From: Agapetus fuscipes
Taxonomy: Eukaryota > Arthropoda > Insecta > Trichoptera > Glossosomatidae
NCBI GenBank assembly: GCA_951799405.1
Contig: OX637332.1
Span: forward strand, 19,659,001 to 19,723,000
Direction of reading: 5' to 3'
Length of the DNA: 64,000 bases
The notes under the pieces were generated by a model. That model saw only the letters and a list, made by a program, of their open reading frames with translations, did not search any database and was not told where the DNA came from. The position numbers and the translations under genes are program-made. Shown one piece after another: positions 12,001-24,000 of this stretch; position 1 is the stretch's first letter; the number at the start of each line of letters is the position of its first letter.

Positions 12001-15000
12001 GGGAATTCCTTGACTTATAGGTTGGTATGAGGCTGACCACCCATACTGTAAAAAATGGTTCACTTTGCCAATGTCACCCCTGTTTCAGGGAATGTCGGCA
12101 AGAGTTGCAGGGCTTATGTTCATTTGAGGTTTGGATTTTATTTGTAAGTACACAATCAGCATTTGTAAGCGCGATCTACACGTGTTTGTTTGTGGGCATA
12201 CATCTGAGAGCTTTGAATGAATATATCCTTGCAACTTAGATTATAGATTATAGATAGATGGGAAGAACTAAAAAAGTGAAAGAGGTAATATAATAATATC
12301 TATTAGGATGATTTATTTGGTGAGCGCTGTTTTTGTGTGTATCACACCTCAAGAGACCTCTGCAAGCTTGGTCGTCGCTGTAGAAAGCTCCAATTTCTCA
12401 AGAAAGGTCCATCCAAACTTACAAGACTCTCAAGTTGTTGTAAGGTTGGATGGACCTTTCAGTGACCGATCTTTGGTAAAGGTTTATGAATTTTTCAACC
12501 CAATGAAGAGCACATTTGGAAATATAAATGGTATATTTTTGTGCTCCGTCGGGATCCGAATCCACAACCTTCCATTTACGAGTCCGAAGTGTTACCACTG
12601 GACTACGGACTGGTCCAAGATGCTAACGACACACGGTGTACCTGAGTACTATCCACGCCCAATGTTGCTTAACTTAGGTGATCTGATGGGCACCGGTGCT
12701 TTCAACATGGTAACGTCGTTGACAAATGGACAGCGAAGGGTCAAAAGGCCTGTGCTGTTAATGTATTTATTTAGGATCATTTGATATTGGGTGCATAATG
12801 ATTCCAAATGTTTTAAATGCCATAAGTGAGCACATAGTGGTTGCACAGAAAATGAAGGTGATGAAGCCATGTTTATTTGTGGATTCTACCGTTTCAATTC
12901 GTAAAGTAATTTTACACCCCATATTGTCCTATTGCGGTACCCCATCTCATCCTACCTGTGAGGTAAGGTTGGAGATATGCATTTTTTATTTATAGGTAGA
13001 TTTACATTTTTATTTACATTACTAGCAGACCAAACCGCGCTCTCGCACGGTTGGCTGCTAGGCCCTACGGGCAGTTTAAAGTCCGGCTTCGCCAGCACAC
13101 TTTACCCTTGCTTTGATTTTTAAAAGATACATGAGAACTGACCGACAACAACAACAAAAAGTGGACAATTTTATGGTAGAATCCCAGGCCTGATCCGTAC
13201 TTCCTATTGTTGTGCAGGTGCTGAAGTCTTTATCCTGCTTTTTATTTCTGCTCTTTAATTTTCTGGGGTTGGTTTTTAATGATTCTCGACCCGTTCATTA
13301 CCATTTAAGTGTATAACTTGTCTTTTCTGCTCTTTTTCGTTTTGCTGGTAATAGTATCTTAAGCGTACCTGTGTTGCTTGCAATTGTCTTATAGTGGCAT
13401 GAAACATGACTGCGTTTGCCATACGGCATTGTTTTGTTGGTACTGGTGCTTTTATTTTTAGATTGTTCCAGTATTGTCATGAAATGCCTTCAAACTGCTC
13501 GTCCTGCTCTGAATTATCTTTTGACATCTTAAAACTGGTTGTGATAGTTTTTACGATATTTTAGTGTCTGATACTGCTTGGTACCTGAAGATACCTTAAA
13601 ATGCCTAAACTCACAATCTACAAAAAATCTAAGTATGGTAAAACGTTCGACCCATCGACAGAACTCTAAGAAAAAAATGACTTTTGAAAATAAAAAAAAA
13701 AAAAACTTTTTAACTTTTTTTATTTTTATATGCTTTAAGATTGAATTTAGTAACATCGTTCAGGGTGAGATGCCAAAAAAAAAAAAAAAAAAGATTGAAT
13801 TTAATAAATTTTGTGATGAAAAGGTAATTTAATTATTTTCATGTTCCGAATATCTTTAATCCACGAAAGACGAATTTAAGTTAAATAGCCTGCCTACACG
13901 ATTACGGCATTCTAGTTTAAAGTCCGGCTTCGCCAGCACACTTTACCCCTGCTCTGATTTTTAAAAGATTCAAGAGAACTAACTGACCAACAACAACAAA
14001 AAAGTGGACAGTTTTATAGTAGAATCCCAGGCCGTGCTACTTCCTATTGTTGTACAGGTGCTGAAGTCTTTATCCTGCTTTTTATTTCTGCTCTTTATTT
14101 TTCTGGTGATGGTTTATAATGATACTCTACCCGTTCATTATCACTTAAGTGTACAACTTGTCTTTTCTGCTCTTTTTCGTTTTGGTGGTAATAGTATCTT
14201 AAGCGTTCCTATGTTGCTTGCAATTGTCTTATAGTGGCATGAAACATGACTGCGTTTGCTATACGGCATCGTTTTGTTGGTACTGGTGCTTTTGTTATTC
14301 AATTGCTCCAGCTGCTCTTATTGTCATGAAATGCCTTCAAACTGCTCGTCCTGCTCTGAATTATCTTTTGACATCTTAAAACTGCTTGGGATACTTTTCA
14401 CGATATTTTAGGGTCTCATACTGCTTGGTACCTGAAGATACCTTAAAATGCCTAAACTCACAATCTACAAAAAATCTAAGTATGGGAAAACGTTCGACCC
14501 ATCGACAGAACTCTAAGAAAAAATGACTTTTGAAAATTAAAAAAAAATAAACTTTATAACTTTTTTTATTTTTATATATAAGACACTTTGTATGAAATTT
14601 TACTTTTTAAATATTTGTTCAAAGAAATTTGCCGTAGAAAAAAAGTTTCTTCCAACATTTATGGGGTTTACTAAAATGCATTTTATTTTCGAGTATGAGG
14701 CCTAGACATTCAAAATGGCCGCCTGCAGAGCAATATATTTTTTTAGTTTGTATGTCGAGTGTGCAAAATATACACTTGGCGTGATTGTCCCATTACGTAT
14801 TATTACATTTCGCTAAATTATAATTGTCAGTGTAGCATCAAAACAGTTGATTTGTTTACTTATAAATTTGACTTTTTTGTAAAAATCAGGTTTTTCAAAA
14901 TTTTGTTTGAAAAAAATTGTCATTAAAAAAAGTTGTCTTTGAAAAAATGTTGACTTTATTAAGACAAACTCGATCATTGATAATAAACTTTCATTTTTGT

Positions 15001-18000
15001 AAAATAAACGCCAGAAGAGTGTTAAATATTGAAGAAACAAAAAAAAATGTATGGCAGCTACTCTTAATCCTTCTTGTATTTTGTTGTTCTTTTGAAAATA
15101 TGTAAGTCTCTTTATGTTTAAGTGGTATGCTCAATTTCATTGTTCCAACTTAATGCATGCGCCCGTTGTGCCAACTGAAAGATATTGTTTTGTATTTTTT
15201 TCTATGTAGGTATTTACAAACTTTGTTTGAAGAATTTACTTTTTGCGAAAAAGTTTCTTCCAAAAGTTGTTAAAATTACTAAGAGACATGACTGTTTCGA
15301 ACATCAAGCCTGTAAATTTAAAATGGCCGCCAGCGGCAAGATTTCAATTTTCAGTCTGTATCGCAGGTATACGAAATATGCACGTGACGTCATCCGGACC
15401 CTGACAGTTGTTTAAGTTTGAGCATTTTATGGGGGTATGCAAAATAGCAGCATCGTGCTGCGAACGGTCTGGGCGCCTATAGTGGTACAAATATACAAAC
15501 AAACGGACAAACAAACAAACACCAAAAATTCTGGATATGAGGTTAAGTCCAGTCCGTCAATAGAAACACTTGTTGGAAAAACATTTTTGCAAATTCGAAA
15601 AAAACAGACGCAAATACCCTGTCCTTTTTTATATATAAGATGCCAAAATGATCTGTGTCTAATCTAATATAACCTGTGATTAGATTAGATCTGTGTGATT
15701 ACGAAAGATACTTTTAAGAATCAACAAACTGTCAACTTAAAGCGCCTTTGATTTACTATTGGTCCGTATGGGGCCGTCCATAAATTACGTCATCGATTTT
15801 GGCCGATTTTCGACCCCCCCCCCTTACAATCATCCTATAGTCATTATCTAATGACCCCCCCCCCTCTTGCTGTAATAATTGATGAGCTTAATAATTAATA
15901 ATGTTATATTACTTACATAATATTTTGTATATTTTGTAAAAATTGGTATTTACAAGAACGACGTCACTTTTGGTATTCGTATATCATTTGCCATCATCCG
16001 CAGACCAGACTCCCCCCCCCTAAATACGAATGACGTAATATATGGACCGCCTCTATGCGGCTGACCACCCATGCTGTAAAAAATGGTTCACTTTGCCAAT
16101 GTCACCCCTGTTTCAGGGAAGGAGGGCAAGAGTTGCAGGGTGTATGTCCATTTGAGATTTGGGTTTTTATGTTGTAGATTCACATGCGGCATGTTTAAGC
16201 GCGAACTTGTATGTGTCTGCTTGTGAGAATGCATATAATGTGAATCCCCAATGTTGCATATCTTTGCAACTTAGATTAGATTTACTATGCTTGAAATCTC
16301 AGCCTCCCTCCTCTACGAAATTGATTTGGGAAGATTCAAAGTTTGCAGTAGCAGCAATTTGTGCTCTAGTGAAGTTACCTGGTCCTCTTGGGAGGGGCAG
16401 GCGCCTGCTTGCCTCGCCGGTTGGTGGGCCGCCTCATCTGGACGGGCGGCGCCCCTGCTCCTGCCCTCGCCCCAGCCCCTGTCTTGCCTCCCGCCCCTCC
16501 AAAAGACAGCATGGACTGCTCCTGCATCTTGAGCAGCATCTGGGGAGCGCCACTGGGCACTTCAGCACTTCCGCCACTCTGCAGCGTCTTTTCCACCTCT
16601 GCCATGAAAATTTCACAACAAATTACAATGGAATCGACACTAATAACATAAACATAACAAAATAGTGAAACTACTCCGTTGGGTTGCCAGGGAGAAAGCA
16701 AACTAATATTTGGTTAATAGTTGCGAAGGATCCTTGTCACTTAAACCTGTGACATCACCCAGCTGAGAGAAATTTTAAATTTGGTTGGTTTTGGTAATTT
16801 CATTATAGTTAATGCATCCTAAATATGTGCATGAATATTAAGTACTAGCAGTACCCGGCGTGTTTCACTACGCCATTTGGGCATGTGGTATCAATTTATT
16901 TCTACAGATAAAAGAGGAAACAACAGGATCAAAAAAAAAGTGTGCCAATCGGAATCAAACTTCACACAATTCATTAGGTTAATCTTCACGTTTTCTAAAA
17001 AAAATGGTCTACAACTGTTAAGCAGCAGAGCCAAGCATAGGGAAAATCGATTGCGGTGCTTCCAATTATATTTAAGATAAAAAAAAATTGGCTATGTGAC
17101 TCATCTAATCTATTCTAATTTGCATGGATATAATTGTTGCATTTGGAATTCACATTAAGTGCATGCCCACAAGCAGACATGTATAAGTTCACACTTGCAC
17201 ATTCTGCGTGTGAACCTACAACATAAAAACCCAAATCTCAAATGAACATACACCCTGCAACTCTTTGCTGACCTTCCCTGAAACAAGGGTGACATTGGCA
17301 GAGTGAACTATTTTCTATTTATAGTTGGTCAGATGCATATCGACCTATACAAGAAAAGAATATAAACAATAAATTTAATTTTATAATTATCCAATTAAAA
17401 AACAATCTGTACTGTAAAAAACAATCTATAAAATTCACTATACTGTCTTGAGCAAAGTGAATAAATAAATGTATTCCAAACAATAGGAATATTTTTCAAT
17501 GTAACCGCACTGTGAAACGTATGCAGTTGGGGAAAATGCTTCATACAATATGATGCACTTAAGTGTCTTTTTCAACTATGTATCTCCATAAAAGTGTTTA
17601 ATTTATGTTGAATTTTTGACTCCCTGTCCTGTCTTTATCCCGGCCAAGTGAAATCACATTTTTTCCCCACATTTAAAATGTGCTCTATCCATTATTTCAA
17701 TAAGTGAAAGTTGTAGGTAATGCACACGGAACATTTTCTATTGACAACAAAATTGTAAGTCGCACGGCCGGGTTAGGGAAAAGGTACACATTTTGTTTAT
17801 CTTGGTTACTTTGGACCATTGTCACATAGAAGAAAGACGTTTAACCGCCGAGAAAAAAACGATCTTTAAATTTGTGGTGAGTATTATTTTACAGAAATGC
17901 ATTTTTTTTAAAAAACAACTATATTATGTATATTTTAATTAAAAGTATGAACAAAACATCTGGAAGGTTTCAATAATAATAATATATTTAAATTTGGTCT

Positions 18001-21000
18001 TCTAGTTGTGACCTACCAACTTTCGTTTATCGTATTTTTTATAAGTGCGGGATATAAAAGCTTTCTTACATTTCTAAAATTCAACTTGGAATACTCAATT
18101 TTATGAACGGATTCAGAACATTTTTTCATTTGGAACTTTTGTCTAGGCCATGGATCGGCAACCTTTTGAGTCGGAAGAGTCAAAAATAACAATTTACAAA
18201 TTTCAAAGTTTGTCCTTGACTTATAGGTTGGTATGAGGCTGACCACCCATACTGTAAAAAATGGTTCACTTTGCCAATGTCACCTCTGTTTCAGGGAAGG
18301 TCGGCAAGAGTTGCAGGGCTTATGTTCATTTGAGATTGGGTTTTTATATTGTAGTTCTACATGCAGTATGTGTGAGCGCGAAATTATGCGTGTCTGCTTG
18401 TGGGAATGCATTTGATGTGAATCTCGAATGATACATATCTTTGCAACTTAGATTTGGATTTGTAAAGAGCCACAAATGTTTTCTTGCCAATAGTAAATAG
18501 CATCGACGGGGCGGGGGGAGGGAGGGGGGTGAAAAGCGAGTAAAAGTAGCGGAGAGATCGTTAATCGATTCAGAACGATTTTGTTTTTTTCGATCAGAAG
18601 TATAGCTAAATAAGCTAAAGAGCCGCAACTTCACACCCAAAGAGCCGCATGTGGCTGGTAAGCCGCAGGTTGCTTACCCCTGACCTAACCGATATCGATC
18701 CACCATATTTGTAAAAAGTCTGGTCTATAGCTTAGTTGGTAGAGTAACTGCATTCCATGCCGAGATCTCAAGTTAGAATCCCACCGAAGTTGTCAGAAAT
18801 TATTTCCCGTTTCAGTGTTTATTTCAAACCCAAAATAAAATACCGGCAAGGCTTACTCAGCCTTCATAAGAAATGAGTGTCAAGCCACTCAGGAGCTGAA
18901 TAACATCCATTTCAAGTTGGCGTAAAGTAAAAGTTACTGGGTTGTTTATTAGATTTGGATTTTAAATTATAAGTAGGTACACATGCAGCATTTGTAAGCG
19001 TGAACTTACATGTGTCTACTTGTGAGCATGCATTTTATGTGAACCTTTAATGTAAATGTATATTTGCAACTAAGATTATGTATTGTAGATGAATATAATG
19101 GTCTTCTTCTATTGGGTGGTTTCAAAATTTACCGACCTCGTTGCTGAAATATTGAGAATTGAGAACCATTGTTTATTTGATAACCATCAAACTTCACAGA
19201 ATTCATTCTAAGAATATGTTACATGTTTCCTGAAAATTTCGTCAAAATCGGATTAGCGGTTTATGAGTCTATAGGGAACATACATACATACATACATACA
19301 CACATCCTTCTTTATAGATATAGATTAGGATAATTTATTTTGGTGAACCCTCTGCGAACTTGGTCACTGCTGTACAAAGCGCCAATTACACAGGCAAAAC
19401 TCAGCTTTCTTAAGACTGGATGGACCTTTGGTGACCCGCCTTAGATAAGACTCCACCGAGGATCAAACCTATGGCCTTCAGATTACGAGTCATAGCATCA
19501 ACCACTAGACCAGCGGTTCCCGAATGGTGTTCCACGGAACTCTGGGGTTCCGTAGAAGGCTCTCAGGGGTTCCGCGAAAATATTCAAGATTTCAATGTTC
19601 TTTTTTTAACTCTAGCTATTTTAAATCGCTTTACTCGTACCTTTGATATATTTAGATATAGATATGGTAATTTTATAAATCAATGTAATTATTATCTTAA
19701 TTTAAAATACTGTATTCCGAAATTCCGTTTAGTTTAGGTACCTATCTATGTAGGTAGGTACCGCTCGCGAGTGTAAATACTAGTTGGCGACGGGTAGCAA
19801 GGTCTGGCGGACGCACGGGGAGCTGCGGCGGCATGCGGAATTTTTAAAGTCATTGATGACTACATGAAAAAACACAATATTGATTGGAACAAATGTAAAG
19901 ATGTATGCAGCGATGGAGCTGCAGCCATGATTGGAAAAGTAAAAGGAACAGTGTCAAGAATTCAAACTGTTGCGCCAAATTGTACTAGCAGTCATTGCAT
20001 TTTACATCAACATGCTCTTGCCGTGAAAAGAATGCCATCTGATTTAAAACAAGTCCTTGATGAAGCTATTCAAAAAGACGTGTGAAGACATGGAAAGTCA
20101 GCACCAATCACTCCTACACACGGCAGTGAGATGGCTTTCCAGGGGAAGGGTTTTAACCAGATTATACGAATTGCGCGATGAACTGAAAGTTTTCTTACAG
20201 ACCCTCCCTTCGCCTGCAAGTGCTAGCCATCTCGAACTGTTGCGCGACGAGCGATGGTCAGTGAGATTGGCTTATTTGGCCGATCTATAATCTATCTATA
20301 ATCTAAGTTGCAAGGATATATTCATTTAAAGCTCTCAGATGTATGCCCACAAACCAACAAGTGTAGTTCGCGCTTACAAATGCTGAATGTGTACTTACTA
20401 ATAAATTTTATTTTTATTTTATTTATTTTAGAGACACCAAACAGAACACTGGTAAGTACATAGCATATAATACAGAAACATAACTGACATATTAATATAC
20501 ATTTTACAAAAACATATTATGAGCAATATCATACATATACACCCGCGTTCCAGTGATAGGTATCTTCAACATACATAATATTATGTTATCAAATTATTAA
20601 TAAAGTACCTACGAAGCGCCACAGAGAGCGATTAGCTAAAGACTGTACCTTAGTAGGTACAGTCGCAGCGCAGTGTAACAGGCAATGTACAAAATCCCGA
20701 CATTTTTATTATTTAAGTAATTTGTTTGCGTGATGAGTCCATGGTTGTTTAATATAATCATGGACAGTTGCATAAAAGAAGCTGGAATATCAGAGAGCGG
20801 AGTGAAAGTGGGTGAAACAAGAGTTGGAGTACTTCTTTATGCTGATGATGCTATAGTTTTAGCTGACTCGGCGGAGGAACTCCAAGCGATGTTAACCAAA
20901 CTGAATGATGCGTTTTGTAAAAATAGCTTGAAAGTGAATGCGAATAAGACAAAAATATTAGTTTTTGACAGGAATGAAGTATGTGAGGAACTTACAGTTA

Positions 21001-24000
21001 ATTTGAATGGAAAAAAAATTGAAGTAGTGAATGAGTTTGACTATTTAGGAAGCAAGTTTGAGGCGAATGGTAAGATGACGAAGGAATTAGAGAAGCGTGC
21101 CAGCAAAGGAAGATGCGTGATAGGAGCGTTTGGTAGAATAGCGAAGAATAAAAGGATACCAAAGAAAATGAAAATGGCGGTACACAATTGTATATTGTTG
21201 CCGACCCTGATGTATGGAAGCGAGTCATGGACGGTGAATGAAAGAGAAGTAAATAAGGTATGCACCGTAGAAATGGCTCATTTGAGAAGTATGACAGGAA
21301 AAACACTGAAAGATAGAGTGAGAAACGAATGGGTTCTGAATGAATGCGGAGTAAAAGAAAGCGTGAAAGTGAAAGTTCAAAGAAGTGTGATGCGATGGTT
21401 TGGACATATTGAAAGGATGAATGAAGACCGACTGACAAAAAGAGTGTATAAAGGGAATGTAATAGGTAAGCGTGGAAGGGGAAGACCTAGAAAAGAATGG
21501 ATTGATCAGATAAGTGAGATTGCGAATGAATGGAATTTACAGAGTGGAAACAAGAGAAGAGCATGCATGAAAAGAGTGATGAAATTAGATGAGATGAAAG
21601 AAGTATGCAGGGACAGAGTCAAGTGGAGGCACTTGTGTGGAGGTACCGGCCACCCCTAGAGGAATGGCGGCAGGATACAAGACAAGACAAGACAAGTTGG
21701 TTTTGCAAAGCAAAGTATGTATATAAAATAAAGTAAGTTGCATTGAAGTGAAGCAGTACCTATTGGGTCAAAAGGATAACATAAAAACAAAAAAAAAGAA
21801 ATCAAATCATAAAACCACACAGAAGTGAGGTAAGTATTATGTGAAACAAGTAGTGGATAGATTAAGCCTGAGTTAGCACAAGAATAGAAATTATCCATAA
21901 CAAAACAAAAAAAAATAAAAAATAAACAAAACTACACAGAAGTAATATAAGTATTGTGTGAAACAAGTAGTAGATAGATTAAGCCTGAGGTAGCACAAGA
22001 AAAGAAATTATACCTAAGAAAAAAGAAAAAATAATAAAACCATAAAACTACACAGAATTAATATAAGTATTATGTGAAAAAAACGTAGTAAATAGACTAA
22101 GCCTGAGTAAGCACAAGAAATAGAAATTATACACATGTTTCTTTTGGTCCCTTCATCCAATTTTTGTTAGTTCCATCTCTTCTTCTTGCCTCACCCATTT
22201 CTCTCTCATTACAATTCATGTTATCACATTTTGAGTATTCCTATTTATTTATTGCAGGAAACAATCAGTTTTCTGAACATCTGTAAATCATTCGAGTGAA
22301 TATCGAGATCACCGCCTACCCTGTTATACAAATCATTGTAAGATCTCATCATTCTATTTCTTGGATTTGAATACCCCACATTGGTGTTTTGTTTATTTAT
22401 TCTGAATACTTCTGGGCGTCTTAAACTAACATTAGCGTGAAAGTTAATTCTCTCTAGTACTCTGCTATCAATAGTAAAAAATAATAAAATCCAAACCTCA
22501 AATGAACATAAGCCCCACAACTTTTGCCGACCTTCCCTGAAACAGGGGTGACATTGGCAAAGTGAACCATTTTTTACAGTATGGGTGGTCAGCCTCATAC
22601 CAACCTGGCCGATATATTTGATAAATTGAACATAGTGAGCAGCTCTCTGCAGGGAAGACAGATGACAAAACCATGTTTACAGTGAGCGACAAAATATCTT
22701 CATTGAAAGGGAAAATCGCCTTCTGGATTGAATGTCTTGGACAAAAGAGTTATGACTGCTTTCCGCTACTCCAGCAATTTCTCGAAAAAAATCATCTTCA
22801 AATCGCTGCAGACATGGAAAAAAGTGTACGTGAACATTTGACAAACCTGAAAAAATCTTTGGATGAATATTTTCCAGAAGAAAAGTTACACTTACAGGAT
22901 ATCGAATGGGTCCGAAATCCATTTAGGATTCATACCAAACCTTCAACATTGACTGTGTCGGAGTATAAAAATTTAATTGATATTAAAAATTCATCCACAC
23001 TCAAACAACTTTTTGAATCAAAAGCTACCACGAACCCGAGCCAATTTTGGTTTGGCCTGAAAAACGAATACCCGGGCATCGTCGAAAAGGCTATCATGGC
23101 GTTACTTCCATTTGTGTCAACTTATAGATGCGAGGCTGGCTTTTCAGCTTACGCCTACACAAAAAATAAGTTTAGGAGTAGGCTGAATGCTGCATCAGAC
23201 CTCCGAATCCAATTGTCAGACATAAAACCTGACTTCAATGTTATTTTGTCAAAAACTATGAAAAGATTTCATTCTTCACATTAAGTTCATCTAACTCAAG
23301 TAAATATCTTTTTGTTATAACTAAATAAATATTTTTATCTTAAAAAGTCTTTCTTTTAATGTCAAACTATACTTACAAGATGCGAACACCAAGCCAAAAA
23401 GCCTCAGTATGGTGTGATCTCACATAAAAACACAATGTTACAGTTAGTTTACTTCTTACTTGAGCTCTAGGCCCTACTAGACTCTAGGGCCTAGCTAGGG
23501 TTCCGCACAAAAACGGTGAGCCAAAAAGGGTTCCGTAGCCAAAAGAATTCGGGAACCGCTGCACTAGACTACAGGCCGGTCAACATACATACCTTCGGTA
23601 ATGGAGTTATCTTGGAACATGTGCTCAAGGGAATGATGTATTTCTTGAAAGGAAGGACGATCCTGAGCGCTCCACTTCCAGCAGCCTCGCATCAGCTCAT
23701 ACACCGAGGGTGGGCAGCCTGGAGGGCATTCCATGCGGTAGCCCTGATGAAAAAAAATGTAGGGTTATTACATATAATGTTTCAGCTAACACCATCAGCA
23801 AGGGATCAGTATATTCACATGCACAAGATGCTTATCTTTCGATTCCCCTCTTCTGTTGACTTACGTAAGCATCTGTAAGACTAATAATAATAATAATCTA
23901 AGTTGCACGGATATATTCATTTAAAGCTCTCAAATGAATACCCACAAATAAAAACGTGTAGTTCGCGCTTACAAATGCTGAATGTGTACTTACAAATAAA

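Larger units (their letters stand above)
13018..15645 (+). mobile_element. 2.6 kb repeat element with internal duplications
   Basis: The proposed start is ACTAGCAGACCAAACCGCGC, whose first 45 nt can fold back on themselves. The proposed end is CTGTCCTTTTTTATATATAAG. Inside are a direct duplication of about 650 bp and a more diverged second duplication. I see no coding potential beyond short frames. It has the look of an arthropod non-LTR or foldback element; the class is uncertain. Confidence 0.55.
20278..22613. mobile_element. Nested insertion inside the hAT transposase
   Basis: TGGCCGAT occurs at both edges (20278-20285 and 22606-22613), so everything between arrived after the hAT. The outer layer is a LINE-A 3' copy in minus orientation, split at its middle (20285-20400 and 22478-22605). 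Inside it are a LINE-B 3' half, a 118-bp tandem repeat and another LINE fragment. Confidence 0.8.
19511..23561 (+). mobile_element. hAT transposon, ZBED5-like, interrupted
   Basis: The terminal inverted repeats are CAGCGGTTCCCGAATGGTG and (other strand) CAGCGGTTCCCGAATTC. The perfect 8-bp target duplication CACTAGAC at 19503-19510 and 23562-23569 is diagnostic for hAT. Subterminal GGTTCCG repeats occur at both ends. The transposase remnants inside resemble the ZBED5/SCAND3-type hAT lineage. A 2.3 kb nested insertion splits the transposase. About 1.7 kb of the element itself remains, so it is also internally deleted. Confidence 0.92.
19325..23592 (-). mobile_element. SINE-2 copy split by a hAT transposon
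   Basis: The SINE-2 parts are 19325-19510 and 23562-23585. Removing 19511-23561 and one CACTAGAC rejoins the SINE. The SINE head is the first sequence downstream of the exon 7 donor. Confidence 0.8.

Noticed and set aside
13578..13832. Small lysine-rich protein
   Set aside because: It is a poly-A-driven frame across the end of the direct repeat unit, not kept in the second unit.
16159..16665. 168-codon plus-strand frame
   Set aside because: It overlaps Abl exon 8 antisense and starts in LINE-A repeat sequence; it is a GC-driven shadow.
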